In this document: piece after piece, positions 25,183 through 34,148 of the stretch
Layout of the letters: the number at the start of each line of letters is the position of its first letter
Position numbering within the stretch: position 1 is the stretch's first letter
Source of the DNA: an uncultured Eubacteriaceae bacterium
GTDB lineage: Bacteria > Bacillota > Clostridia > Eubacteriales > Eubacteriaceae
Assembly: GCA_937872065.1 (NCBI GenBank)
Contig: CALMRA010000099.1
Span: 1 to 53,312 of the forward strand
DNA: 53,312 nt
Direction: 5' to 3'
The notes under the pieces: generated by a model
The model's input: the letters and a program-made list of their open reading frames with translations, nothing else
Told to the model about the DNA's origin: nothing
Databases searched by the model: none
Translations under genes and position numbers: made by a program

Positions 25183-25851
25183 ATGGCTAAGTACAGATGC
25201 ACATTATGCGGTTATGAATTTGAAGGTGAATTAACGAAGGATTTCGTATGTCCCGAATGCGGCGCTCCGGCGGAAGACTTTGAACTCGTTGTCGAAGAAG
25301 AAAAAGCAGCTCCGGCTAAATCGCTGAAGGGTACTAAGACTGAAAAGAATTTACAGGCCGGTTTCGCTGGCGAATCACAGGCCAGAAATAAATACACATA
25401 CTTCGCATCAGTAGCGAAGAAGGAAGGCTTCGAACAGATCGCTTCGATTTTCGAAGAAACCGCTCTGAACGAAAAAGAACACGCGAAGCTGTGGTTCAAG
25501 GCTCTCGGAGAATTAGGTGATACCGCTGCGAATCTGGCTGCTGCAGCTGCAGGCGAAAACTACGAATGGACCGATATGTACGCGGGCTTCGCGAAGGATG
25601 CGGACGAAGAAGGCTTCCCGGAACTGGCTCAGCAGTTCAGAGATGTCGCCGCGATCGAAAAATCTCACGAAGAACGTTACAAGAAGCTTCTTGAAAATGT
25701 CGAAATGAACAAGGTATTTGAAAAAGCGGGCGAAACCATGTGGATCTGCCGCAACTGCGGTCATATCGTCGTCGGCAAAAACGCTCCGGAAATCTGCCCG
25801 GTCTGCAAGCACCCGCAGAGCTATTTCGAAGTTCGCGCGATCAACTACTAA
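25183..25851 (+). CDS. Rubrerythrin with rubredoxin-like domains at both ends
   Basis: Rubrerythrin reduces hydrogen peroxide in anaerobes. This 222-residue form has an N-terminal rubredoxin-like iron site (Cys6, Cys9, Cys23, Cys26), a four-helix ferritin-like diiron domain (about 55-175, with Glu64, E97xxH100 and E159xxH162), and a second rubredoxin-like site at the C-terminus (Cys189, Cys192, Cys205, Cys208). The classic protein has only the C-terminal site and reverse rubrerythrins only the N-terminal one. GGAGG precedes the ATG. The next gene is a PerR-like regulator, a common pairing. Confidence 0.93.
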   Translation: MAKYRCTLCGYEFEGELTKDFVCPECGAPAEDFELVVEEEKAAPAKSLKGTKTEKNLQAGFAGESQARNKYTYFASVAKKEGFEQIASIFEETALNEKEHAKLWFKALGELGDTAANLAAAAAGENYEWTDMYAGFAKDADEEGFPELAQQFRDVAAIEKSHEERYKKLLENVEMNKVFEKAGETMWICRNCGHIVVGKNAPEICPVCKHPQSYFEVRAINY

Positions 25852-25910
25852 GATCGCCGTCCGCCTATGACGGACGCCGCGGCTTTTGATGACAGGGGCC
25901 GAACTTAACA

Positions 25911-26330
25911 ATGACAAAGCAGCGCAGACTGATCCTGGAAATTATCGCTCAGTCGAAGGATCATCTGACAGCGGAAGAGATATTTCTGAAGGCGCGCGCA
26001 ACGATGCCTTCGATCGCTGTCGGCACCGTCTACCGCAATCTGAATGTTCTCTGTGATCAGGGATTTATCGGACGGATCTCGGTGATCAATCAGCCGGACC
26101 GGTTTGACTCGAAGCCGGACCGGCATCATCATCTGATCTGCAGCCGGTGCGGAAAAATAGAAGACGCGCCGTTTGACGGAATCGAATCGTATCTGCAGTC
26201 TCAGACTGAACGTGAGATCACCGGCTATGAGCTTAACGTATTTCACCTCTGCGAAGCGTGCAGGAAGGCCGAGCAGCTGGAAAATCCGGAGAATAATCCG
26301 ACAGAACAAAAAACAGACGACATAAAATGA
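25911..26330 (+). CDS. Fur-family regulator, PerR-like
   Basis: The 139-residue protein has the Fur winged helix (TAEEIFLKAR, SIAVGTVYRNLNVL), the metal-sensing HHH at 72-74, and two CxxC pairs (C77/C80 and C114/C117) that hold structural zinc. PerR members sense peroxide by metal-catalysed oxidation of histidine. Adjacency to rubrerythrin makes the peroxide role likely over iron sensing. It is 59 bases downstream of rubrerythrin in the same direction and has its own terminator. Confidence 0.87.
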   Translation: MTKQRRLILEIIAQSKDHLTAEEIFLKARATMPSIAVGTVYRNLNVLCDQGFIGRISVINQPDRFDSKPDRHHHLICSRCGKIEDAPFDGIESYLQSQTEREITGYELNVFHLCEACRKAEQLENPENNPTEQKTDDIK

Positions 26331-26334
26331 CCCG

Positions 26335-26363
26335 AAGGTCGCGTAAATCGCGGCCTTTTTTAG
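26335..26363 (+). terminator. Rho-independent terminator after perR-like gene
   Basis: AAGGTCGCG and CGCGGCCTT (one G-T pair) flank TAAAT, followed by Ts. Confidence 0.88.
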
Positions 26364-26445
26364 ATTGTCTAAGCATTATCGGGTATAATCGTGTCGATAA
26401 CCTATTATCGAATAACGGGAGCTGGTTCCCGAAAGCGAGATTAAG

Positions 26446-27888
26446 ATGAATAAAAACCCGATAATCGTCATTCCGGGAGTCTTCGATTCGAATCTGTATT
26501 TCGATCCGGAGCTGACAAACCTCGGATGGCCAATCAAAAGCGTTGCGAAGGTCATGGACATCGCGCGTCAGGGCGATCTGAAAAAACTGGAAATTGAATA
26601 TACGGTACCGATGTATGCCCGCGAGCCTGTCGACGATACGAAGGCGGAGAAGCCTGAATACGGAGCGAACGATGTCTGGAAGGATATGGTCGAAGGTCTG
26701 ATCACGGCCTTCCCGGGCAGGGAGGTCTGGTTCTACTCGTACGACTTCCGTCAGCTGTCGGCGGTCTCGATGATACGCTTCGCTGAGTTTCTGAACACGT
26801 TCGACGGTCCGGTGGATATCGTCGCTCATTCCTACGGCAACAATCTGCTTGCCGCCTACGTGAGCCGGTACGGCGGGGACAAAATACACCGAGCGGCCTG
26901 TCTTGCGCCGCCCTTCGAGGGTTCGCCTGAGATTTTCCTGGTACCGCCTCAGAGCGTCAATTTTCCGTGCATGGGAGAACTGGCGCCGTCGCCGACGATT
27001 AACAGGATCTATCCGACGCGTCTGAAAAAATCCGAGACTGCGGAGGCGCTTCCCGCTACACCCACCGAATATGACGAGATCCTCGTTAAGTTTTTCGGCA
27101 GCGGCTGGGTCAAGGCGGATTTTACCGGCATCATCAATCACCCGGGGATTCATTTCGGGGCAGGTTCGAACCGGCTGACGACTCTGGGTACCACCTTTAC
27201 GTACACGAAGGAAGGCCTGCCGTACGTTTCGGATTTCCAGGTCGGACACGCCGGCGATACGACGGTTCCGCTTATCTCCGCGTCGATGGACGGCAAGCTG
27301 ATGGACAAAATGACCGTTTTTCCGGGAGTCGGGCATACCGAATTTTCAGAGAGCAAAGCGGTGCTGTACTGGACCATCATGCAGCTCAATTCGAACGATC
27401 CTCCGATGATTCCGCCGTCCATCAACAAGTCGGCTTATGTCAAGATTCTTGTCGACGGTTCCAGCGATGTCCACGTCAGAAAGCCGTTCTCGGTCATGGA
27501 TTTCATTTCGCCGACAGAGACCTCGACGGTCGGCGCTGAATCGCTGCTTATCGGCTCGGACAGAAATCTGGAGATGCTTGTTCTCAATCCGCAGGAATGT
27601 GTGATCGAGGTTTATTCGATCATGAAGCGGGCGGACCTGACCATTACGATCATGGATTACGACGAAGATGAAAAGCTCATCGCCGCGAGGACAGAAAAGG
27701 TATCGGGGCGCTTTGTGCGTCTGACGATGGCTAAAGACGGATCGATTGCTGAACCCTTCGTTCTGTCGATCCCGCCGCTGCTCGGCGCCGACAGTCCGAT
27801 AAGACTGCCGGGCCACAGCGATGATGCTGCTAAACAGGATACAGTTACGGAAAAAGATGCTGGAGACAGTACTGATACGAAGAAATAA
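26446..27888 (+). CDS. Lecithin:cholesterol-acyltransferase-like alpha/beta hydrolase
   Basis: The first 310 of 480 residues match the LCAT/phospholipase fold: PIIVIPGVFDSNL at the start, WFYSYDFRQ, the nucleophile elbow AHSYGNN with Ser129, Asp271 in GDTTVP and His297 in GVGHTEF. Family members act as acyltransferases or phospholipases on membrane lipids. The last 170 residues form an unrecognised beta-rich domain (VKILVDGSSDVHV onward) with an acidic end. There is no signal peptide, so it seems to be cytoplasmic, unlike animal LCAT. A TATAAT at 26384-26389 and a hairpin CGATAA/TTATCG lie upstream. Confidence 0.8.
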   Translation: MNKNPIIVIPGVFDSNLYFDPELTNLGWPIKSVAKVMDIARQGDLKKLEIEYTVPMYAREPVDDTKAEKPEYGANDVWKDMVEGLITAFPGREVWFYSYDFRQLSAVSMIRFAEFLNTFDGPVDIVAHSYGNNLLAAYVSRYGGDKIHRAACLAPPFEGSPEIFLVPPQSVNFPCMGELAPSPTINRIYPTRLKKSETAEALPATPTEYDEILVKFFGSGWVKADFTGIINHPGIHFGAGSNRLTTLGTTFTYTKEGLPYVSDFQVGHAGDTTVPLISASMDGKLMDKMTVFPGVGHTEFSESKAVLYWTIMQLNSNDPPMIPPSINKSAYVKILVDGSSDVHVRKPFSVMDFISPTETSTVGAESLLIGSDRNLEMLVLNPQECVIEVYSIMKRADLTITIMDYDEDEKLIAARTEKVSGRFVRLTMAKDGSIAEPFVLSIPPLLGADSPIRLPGHSDDAAKQDTVTEKDAGDSTDTKK

Positions 27889-27897
27889 CAAACAGCC

Positions 27898-27924
27898 GCC
27901 GGTCGCTGAGACCGGCTTTTTTTT
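27898..27924 (+). terminator. Rho-independent terminator
   Basis: GCCGGTC and GACCGGC around GCTGA, followed by T8. Confidence 0.92.
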
Positions 27925-27955
27925 GGATTTATATCTGAGCTTCAGGTCTGCATTT

Positions 27956-27984
27956 TTGTAAGAATGCATTTCCTGGGTTATAAT
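27956..27984 (+). promoter_or_regulatory. Promoter of the 28016 gene
   Basis: TTGTAA and TATAAT are 17 bases apart, 31 bases before the ATG. Confidence 0.8.
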
Positions 27985-28015
27985 AGCAAAAGAATCAGGC
28001 GTTAGGAGAAGAAAC

Positions 28016-28657
28016 ATGACTCTGGAAATTATATTGACAATATTGGGCGTCTTGACCGCTCTGGTCGGAATCTGGGATCTTTACACCGGCGCTGTCGTCT
28101 GGGGGATCATCTTCGTGCTGGGCGGCGCGTGGGCAGTATGGCTCGGCGTCGTTTATATCATTCAGATTCGCCGCAGCAGAAAATCCGGCGATAAGCCGTC
28201 CGGCTCCGGGGAAAAAGGCGGCGCTGCAGCTGAAGCGAAGCCTCCGAAACAAGAAAAGAAGAGCGGAGGAAAAACGGCGGCAGGCGAAAAGTCTGAAAGC
28301 AGCGGAAATGAACCGGAAAACGGGCCGGAAGCCGCGAAGGAACAGACAGCTCAGGCAGCAGCCGAAAAACAGGACATGTACGAAGATTACGGTATGTCAA
28401 GCGTAGAAAATGCGGTTTACAGTGATGAAGTCGTAGATTACGAAAGCAGCAGTTCGGACGAACCTGCGGAAACGGAAGTCGTAACGGACCGGATGATTTT
28501 TGAAGAATTTATCGCGGAACAGTTTACGACCACTTCACAGCCGGACAGTCAGCCGGCAGAGGAAATCAATCCGGAAGTGATCATAGCGGATCCGGATCCT
28601 GTCGTGGACTATGCGGAAGCGGAATTCGTCGAAGAAGAAACAAAGATAGAAGATTGA
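28016..28657 (+). CDS. Membrane protein with long acidic, disordered tail
   Basis: I do not recognise this 213-residue protein. Two hydrophobic helices (about 3-22 and 26-50) are followed by a short basic stop (RRSRKS) and about 155 residues of low-complexity sequence, first Lys/Gly/Ala/Glu-rich, then strongly acidic with short aromatic motifs (YEDYGMS, VVDYESSSSDE, VVDYAEAEFVE). The tail is predicted to be disordered in the cytoplasm. It has its own promoter and terminator, so it is a single-gene unit. Confidence 0.7.
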   Translation: MTLEIILTILGVLTALVGIWDLYTGAVVWGIIFVLGGAWAVWLGVVYIIQIRRSRKSGDKPSGSGEKGGAAAEAKPPKQEKKSGGKTAAGEKSESSGNEPENGPEAAKEQTAQAAAEKQDMYEDYGMSSVENAVYSDEVVDYESSSSDEPAETEVVTDRMIFEEFIAEQFTTTSQPDSQPAEEINPEVIIADPDPVVDYAEAEFVEEETKIED

Positions 28658-28661
28658 GTTT

Positions 28662-28686
28662 AAAAACCGGGAAACCGGTTTTTTTA
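28662..28686 (+). terminator. Rho-independent terminator
   Basis: AAAACCGG and CCGGTTTT around GAAA, followed by Ts. Confidence 0.88.
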
Positions 28687-28763
28687 CTTTTCAGGACTCC
28701 ACAGGGTATATCCTTTAAAACAGACTGACAATCTGCAACACTGAAAGCGGAGGATACGATAAG

Positions 28764-29303
28764 ATGTATGTATATCAACAGAGAGATGCGCTGCTCAATA
28801 TCCAGAATCTGACTGCAGTTACGATTACCGGAAGTCTGAGCGAGGATACCCTCGGGCGGATCGAACGCGACCCCGGCAGCTGGCAGTTCGGAGGCCATAT
28901 TCTTGAGCCCGTGTTAATCGAAAGCACGGAGGACTCGGGAAGAGCTCTCGGAGCGGTGCGGATCAATCTTGAAGGAAATCTGTACGACGAAGATCTGACT
29001 GCCTGGGACGGACTGTTTGACGTTGTCTGCGGTTATTATCAGATGCCGCTCAGAGACGGGACCATCCGCGCTCTGTTCGGAGCAGGAGAAGCGCCTGTTT
29101 ACCGTGCGGTCGATGTGATCCATCTGCTCAGACGGACCGGCGCGAACGACCGGATTATCGCGCAGTCTGCGGGAGTCGATGCCGCCGGAATAGACGACTG
29201 GGAGGACGGCAATGTGCCGCTGGATGTTCAGAGTCTCGGAAAACTTGAGAAAGCCTGGCCGCTGCTCCCGTGGGAGCTCATCGTCAGCTGTTTTCAGAAC
29301 TGA
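28764..29303 (+). CDS. Unrecognised soluble protein
   Basis: The 179-residue product does not match a family I know. The first half alternates beta strands (AVTITGSL, HILEPVLIES, AVRINLEGNL), and the second half is helical with a helix-turn-helix-like run (IIAQSAGVDAAGIDDWEDG). It has no signal peptide or membrane helix. GGAGG lies a few bases before ATG 28764. It ends 14 bases before a leucine-rich-repeat-like gene in the same direction, so they are likely cotranscribed. Confidence 0.7.
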   Translation: MYVYQQRDALLNIQNLTAVTITGSLSEDTLGRIERDPGSWQFGGHILEPVLIESTEDSGRALGAVRINLEGNLYDEDLTAWDGLFDVVCGYYQMPLRDGTIRALFGAGEAPVYRAVDVIHLLRRTGANDRIIAQSAGVDAAGIDDWEDGNVPLDVQSLGKLEKAWPLLPWELIVSCFQN

Positions 29304-29317
29304 AGACAAGGAGAATT

Positions 29318-30676
29318 ATGTTTTTTTCTTACGATTCCAAGCATGCAAAGCTGCTTAAAGCGATCGCTAACGATCCGGATACACCGTTTACGCTGCGTGA
29401 AGTTTTCGAAGACCCGGCGCTCGGGCAGGCTGTCGCAGACGCGGTCGGTCTGGACGGACTTAAAACAAAGACGAATCTGATCAGGCTGGGTCTGCTGGAA
29501 AAACTCGACGCGCCGGGCCGGGGAATCGAGTCGCTGGAGGGACTTGAGTTTCTGAACGGACTCAGGGAGGCGGACCTGTCCGGAAACAAGATCCGCAGGC
29601 TTCCCGATTATACGCGAAACGTACCGAATCTGTATAAAAACAAGGACACGCTCGCTTATATGGATCTGGCAGGGAATCCGTTTCTCGCGCCGGAATCACT
29701 GTTTTCGCTGGACTCCACCGAAGGGAGAAAACATTTTCTGAATGCGTTCAAGGCGCCTGAAGCTCGGTTCGGACTGGGAGAAGCGAGAGAGAAGATCGCC
29801 GGAACGGTTTCGCCGGATCCTGAACTGGTCAGAATCGCTTTTGAGAGGTTCCTGCCGGGTTCCGTCACGGCAGGACTTTCCCCTGATGAGAAAGAAGCGC
29901 TGACAGACGCGCTTCTACTGAAATTTGCGGCCGGGAAGAACCTGTATCACGATAAGCCGGTCTGGAAGGATCAGGTGATCCTGAACGACGGAAAGCCGGC
30001 GGTCCGGGCGTCCGACCGGCTCGCAGCCCTCGATACACAAAAGGGGATCGAAACGGCGGCCGCTCATATCGAACAGATGCTGCTGCCCGAGGATCTGTAT
30101 CTGATCCGAGTGCTCTCGCGGCAGGCTTCAGCGGGGACGCCGCGGGAGGTATACGGGGCCGGTTCTGATATCCCGGGAATTTCCGCGTGGTATGCGCAGC
30201 ATCCCGAAGCCCTTTCGGACGGCTATATCCACACGGACAGGGGCTGGGAGCAGAAGGACGATTACGCTTCGCTGCGGCAGTCCCAGATGAGCTCTGCGGA
30301 GGAAAAGAGACTTTCCCGCCTCGGGGACGAGGGCATCAGGAACGAATATGCGGCGTATCTGAGGACCCGGAGAGTACTGGAAACCTATCTGAAGGATCAT
30401 CCGGAACGGGAACGCGCCGTTTCAAAGCTGCTGACAAAGTCTGAAGAATTTGTCGACGGCTACCTGGATCAGTATCTGAAGCTGCAGGACAACGCAATGC
30501 TGTCCGATGTCCAGAAGCAGACACTGGCGGAAGCAGGCGAACAGTTCGGAAAGTTTGTCTCGGGATACGAAAAAGATGCCCGCGCGTTTTTTGATCAGGA
30601 TATTTTCGACCTGGAGGTCGAAATGAAGTATATCGATATGCTCGCGGAAGCGGGCAGAGACATCGGCGGAAAATAA
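29318..30676 (+). CDS. Soluble protein with short leucine-rich-repeat segment
   Basis: The 452-residue protein has an N-terminal helical part, then two or three LRR-like units (about 70-135: LEGLEFLNGLREADLSGNKI, then LAYMDLAGNPF), then about 300 residues of charged helical sequence with no domain I can name. ATG 29318 has AAGGAG five bases upstream. It lacks a signal peptide. Its partners in the same direction are the unknown 28764 gene and a membrane glycerophosphodiesterase, but no joint function can be read. Confidence 0.75.
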   Translation: MFFSYDSKHAKLLKAIANDPDTPFTLREVFEDPALGQAVADAVGLDGLKTKTNLIRLGLLEKLDAPGRGIESLEGLEFLNGLREADLSGNKIRRLPDYTRNVPNLYKNKDTLAYMDLAGNPFLAPESLFSLDSTEGRKHFLNAFKAPEARFGLGEAREKIAGTVSPDPELVRIAFERFLPGSVTAGLSPDEKEALTDALLLKFAAGKNLYHDKPVWKDQVILNDGKPAVRASDRLAALDTQKGIETAAAHIEQMLLPEDLYLIRVLSRQASAGTPREVYGAGSDIPGISAWYAQHPEALSDGYIHTDRGWEQKDDYASLRQSQMSSAEEKRLSRLGDEGIRNEYAAYLRTRRVLETYLKDHPERERAVSKLLTKSEEFVDGYLDQYLKLQDNAMLSDVQKQTLAEAGEQFGKFVSGYEKDARAFFDQDIFDLEVEMKYIDMLAEAGRDIGGK

Positions 30677-30713
30677 CCGCCTGTTATTGCGAAGAGAGTG
30701 ACTGAGTGAACCT

Positions 30714-32570
30714 ATGAAGAAATCCCTGCTGGAAATACTGAAATTTGAGATCATCTTCAAGCTGATCATTCTCTTCGCCGTCGCTCCGCTGCTCAATCTG
30801 GCGTACCGTTTTTATTATGCTAAGGTGGGTGTCGTATTCAATACGAAGATCTTCACCAGCCTGCTCAGCGTGAACGGGATTCTGTTTCTGATTATTCTGC
30901 TCTCAATTCTGTTTGTCAGCAACTACTTTGAGATTGCGGTAATTCTTCTAACCATCAATAAAAATATCAGGGGGCTTGATTATTCCCTCACTGATGTCGT
31001 CGATAAAGCTTTCCTTCAGACAACGCGTCTGTTCAAACGACGCAACTGGAAAGCGGCCTTTTATTTCATTCTTCTTATTCCGTTCGTTCATACAGGATAT
31101 CTCGTTTCACTGTCTCCGCGGATTACGATTCCGCCGTTTATTCTTGAATATCTACGTGAATCTCTGTGGGGAAACGGTGTGATTCTGCTGCTCTACGGCT
31201 ATCTGTACTATCTGGCGCTGAGCATGATTTTTATTCCGATCGCGATGGTGCTCGGAGCTCACGATTATCCCAAAGCCGCCCAGCTTAATACGAAATGGTA
31301 CAGACAGCTTCCGGCAAAAGAACTGCTTCAGATACTCGGAATGTTCATTTTATGGATCATGGCCGATACGACCATTCTGAATAAAATGGGCGGAAGCATT
31401 CTGTCCAACAGCGATATCACTTTCAGTCTTTTTAAATACATGATTCAGTCATCCTCGTATCTGGAGGATTTCGGCTTGTGGATTCTGTACCGCCTGCTTC
31501 AGATAAGCGTGATGACGCTGTTTCTGTATACGCTCGAATCGAAGCTGTGGTGTGACGGACGTCTTCCCGCGCCGTCCTACGAGCTTGCGCCGTATGTTAC
31601 CGCCATTCATTCGAAGAGTGCGGACAACTCGACTGTTGAAGCCTTTATCGTATTTAAAAACAAAATAGGAGATGCACTTAAACATTTCTGGAGATCACGC
31701 CGCCACAGAGGATTTTACTGGACGCTCCTGGTACTGTTTCTGCTTATCGCGGTGGCACTTGCGTTCTTTGAAATTCCGCTTGTGCATAAACCTTTTGTGA
31801 TCGGGCACCGTGGAACCAGTACCGAAGTTGAGAATACGGTCGAATCCATCACGGCCGGTGCGGCACAGGGTAATGATTTCGGAGAGCTGGACGTCCAGCT
31901 CACGAAGGATGAGGTACCCGTTGTCTTTCATGATGAAACGCTCCGGCGTCTGACGGGGCGGGACGCCGAGGTCGGAGACCTGACGCTGGCTGAGATCAAA
32001 GAGCTGACGCTGTACGAGAACGGAAAGACCGCGAAAATACCGACGCTTCAGGAAATTATCGAAGCGGCTAAAGCAACGCCGACACAGACAGGACTTCTTA
32101 TCGAACTCAAGCCGTTTCACGGAAATGATACGCTCCTTGCTGAAAAAGTCCAGAAAGTTGTAGAAGACGAGGATTTCGGAGATAAGGCTATGTTTATGTC
32201 TTTCAGTCTTTCGTCTATGCAGACACTTCAGAAAGCGCATCCGGAATGGTGGATAGGCTATACGGCCTACGGAACAGCCGGGCAGCTGGATGAATCGATC
32301 TGGGATTACGATGTGGACTTTCTCGCCCTCGAAGAGACGGATATTCGCTACAGTCTGCTGTCGCTGGCCAGACAGAATACGATCCCCGTTTACGTCTGGA
32401 CAGTCGAAAGTGAGTCAAGCGCGCTTAAGTATTACGAGATGGGAGCAGACGGTGTTATTACGAACGAGCCGTGGGAGGCGAAGGCTGCCAGGGACGAATA
32501 TGTTTCAGATCACCCTCAGTCATATCTGTATGAAGGCGACGGACATCCCCGGGGCGAATTGTTCGAATAA
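30714..32570 (+). CDS. Glycerophosphodiester phosphodiesterase with N-terminal membrane domain
   Basis: The 618-residue protein has about seven hydrophobic helices in its first 355 residues and a GDPD TIM-barrel after that, facing outward. Catalytic motifs are GHRGTSTEVENT (His365, Arg366), the metal-site segment GELDVQLTKDE and VFHDETLRRL with His406, as in GlpQ/UgpQ enzymes that split glycerophosphodiesters into an alcohol and glycerol-3-phosphate. Similar membrane-GDPD proteins occur in Firmicutes and may act on lipoteichoic acid or lipid headgroups. The gene has only a weak SD and follows the LRR-like gene by 37 bases. Confidence 0.9.
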   Translation: MKKSLLEILKFEIIFKLIILFAVAPLLNLAYRFYYAKVGVVFNTKIFTSLLSVNGILFLIILLSILFVSNYFEIAVILLTINKNIRGLDYSLTDVVDKAFLQTTRLFKRRNWKAAFYFILLIPFVHTGYLVSLSPRITIPPFILEYLRESLWGNGVILLLYGYLYYLALSMIFIPIAMVLGAHDYPKAAQLNTKWYRQLPAKELLQILGMFILWIMADTTILNKMGGSILSNSDITFSLFKYMIQSSSYLEDFGLWILYRLLQISVMTLFLYTLESKLWCDGRLPAPSYELAPYVTAIHSKSADNSTVEAFIVFKNKIGDALKHFWRSRRHRGFYWTLLVLFLLIAVALAFFEIPLVHKPFVIGHRGTSTEVENTVESITAGAAQGNDFGELDVQLTKDEVPVVFHDETLRRLTGRDAEVGDLTLAEIKELTLYENGKTAKIPTLQEIIEAAKATPTQTGLLIELKPFHGNDTLLAEKVQKVVEDEDFGDKAMFMSFSLSSMQTLQKAHPEWWIGYTAYGTAGQLDESIWDYDVDFLALEETDIRYSLLSLARQNTIPVYVWTVESESSALKYYEMGADGVITNEPWEAKAARDEYVSDHPQSYLYEGDGHPRGELFE

Positions 32571-32590
32571 AGCACAATAAAATCAAAAAA

Positions 32591-32640
32591 GATGACTGCA
32601 GCCGGGATCAGCTCCCGGGCTCCAGTCATCTTTTTATTTT
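32591..32640. terminator. Bidirectional terminator between convergent genes
   Basis: GATGACTG and CAGTCATC form the outer stem, enclosing GCCGGGA/TCCCGGGC. There is an A-run before it and a T-run after it, so it can stop both the glycerophosphodiesterase and the opposing M20 peptidase transcripts. Confidence 0.9.
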
Positions 32641-32677
32641 TGTATTAGTATTGAAGCGGATAATTCTCAGTATTCGG

Positions 32678-34141
32678 TCAGATTTCGCGCATCAGCCGGA
32701 AGTAGAACGCGATCGCGGTATAATACGAATCGATCGCAAGGTGTTCGTCCGGTCCGTGCATCAGGGCCATATCCTCGTGGGTGAGCGAGTACGGAGAGAA
32801 GCGGTAGATCCTGTCGCAGATCTTTTCATAGTTTCTCGAGTCTGTCCGGGCCGTCATCATGTACGGGCACGGTATGGCTTCGATCCAGGTATCACGGATC
32901 ACGCTGACAAGCGTATCCCATTCGTGTCCTTCCGCAGGGGCAACCGATGTAGGCGGCCGGTCCGTCAGGATCTCGATCGTGATATTTTCGTCGCCGATAC
33001 GGCGCGCAAGCTCGTCGCAGGCTTCTTCGACTGTCTGTCCGGGAAGAATCCGCATATCCGCCCATGCCTTTGCCGTAGACGGAAGAACGTTGGCAGCATC
33101 GGAGCCCTTGAGCATCGTCACCGCCGTTGTTGTCCGGAACATCGCTGAGAACTGTCCCCCGGTTTTTGCGGAGGTTCTGACGAGCCACGGACCGAACAGC
33201 CACAGATTCGCGTAAATAAACCGGTACTTGAAGGATGCGTACGGGCCGAGACGTTCGAACAGCCCGCGTACGGGTTCGATAAATTCGCCCTTGAGCGGAT
33301 GCTTCGAAATCTTTTCGATCGCGGCCGCAAGCTCCGTGACGGAGGTCTGAGCTGCCGGAGAGGACGCGTGGCCCCCCCTGCGGTTGCTGACGATTTCCAG
33401 ATCCGCCTGGCCTTTTTCAGCAACGCCGATCATTGCGGCTTCCCGTTCGACGCCGGGGAAGACTCCGCTGATTACGGCGCCGCCCTCGTCGAAGACAGCG
33501 GCGGGCCTGACGTGCTTCTTTTCAAACCATTCGACAATATCAGGACAGGACGGTCCGCCCGTTTCTTCTTCGCCCGAAAAGGCGAAGTAGACGGTACGTT
33601 CAGGAGAGAAGCCGCTGCGAATCAGAAGCTCGGCGGCTTCGAGAATCGCCGCCAGCGTCCCCTTCGTATCCAGCGTCCCCCGGCCCCAGATGGAGCCGTC
33701 TTTGATTTCGCCTGAGAACGGATCGCCGCTCCAGCCGTCTCCGGGCGGAACGACGTCGTAATGGGCCATCAGAACGATGGGCTTTTTATTCGTGCTTCCG
33801 GCCCAGGTATAGACCATGCCGGTTTTACCCGCGAAGCTGCGCGGGCAGAACTGCGTGACAAGGGGATAAAGCTTGTCCAGCAGATAGATGAAGCGTTCGA
33901 ACTGTTTCCAGTCTGTATCGTCGTCCCGTTTGTGAGAGACGGTTTTGCAGCGGACGAGTTTCGAGAGCCGGTCGATGGCGACATTCTTGTCGGCCTCGGC
34001 CATACGCCGAACCTTTCGTCGTCTTGCCTCCTCCGCTTCAGGCTTGAACAGCGCCGTCCGGATAAGAAGGACGGCGATAAATGCGGCGATCACACAGAGT
34101 ACGATCGTCAGTATCAGCATCGGGGTCGTCATCAGAGTCAC
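32678..34141 (-). CDS. M20-family metallopeptidase, membrane-anchored
   Basis: The 487-residue protein has a single N-terminal transmembrane helix (about 8-30), then an M20 dizinc hydrolase domain: MAHYDVVPPG (His127, Asp129), GRGTLDTKG (Asp158) and the catalytic-base segment FSGEEETGG (Glu191/Glu192), with a dimerisation domain in the middle and a metal His near HEDMALMHGPDEH at the end. The layout resembles carboxypeptidase-S/PM20D1-type enzymes that cleave dipeptides or N-acyl amino acids. It follows the PfkB kinase gene by seven bases in the same operon. Confidence 0.9.
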   Translation of the reverse strand: MTLMTTPMLILTIVLCVIAAFIAVLLIRTALFKPEAEEARRRKVRRMAEADKNVAIDRLSKLVRCKTVSHKRDDDTDWKQFERFIYLLDKLYPLVTQFCPRSFAGKTGMVYTWAGSTNKKPIVLMAHYDVVPPGDGWSGDPFSGEIKDGSIWGRGTLDTKGTLAAILEAAELLIRSGFSPERTVYFAFSGEEETGGPSCPDIVEWFEKKHVRPAAVFDEGGAVISGVFPGVEREAAMIGVAEKGQADLEIVSNRRGGHASSPAAQTSVTELAAAIEKISKHPLKGEFIEPVRGLFERLGPYASFKYRFIYANLWLFGPWLVRTSAKTGGQFSAMFRTTTAVTMLKGSDAANVLPSTAKAWADMRILPGQTVEEACDELARRIGDENITIEILTDRPPTSVAPAEGHEWDTLVSVIRDTWIEAIPCPYMMTARTDSRNYEKICDRIYRFSPYSLTHEDMALMHGPDEHLAIDSYYTAIAFYFRLMREI

Positions 34142-34148
34142 CCGGCGC

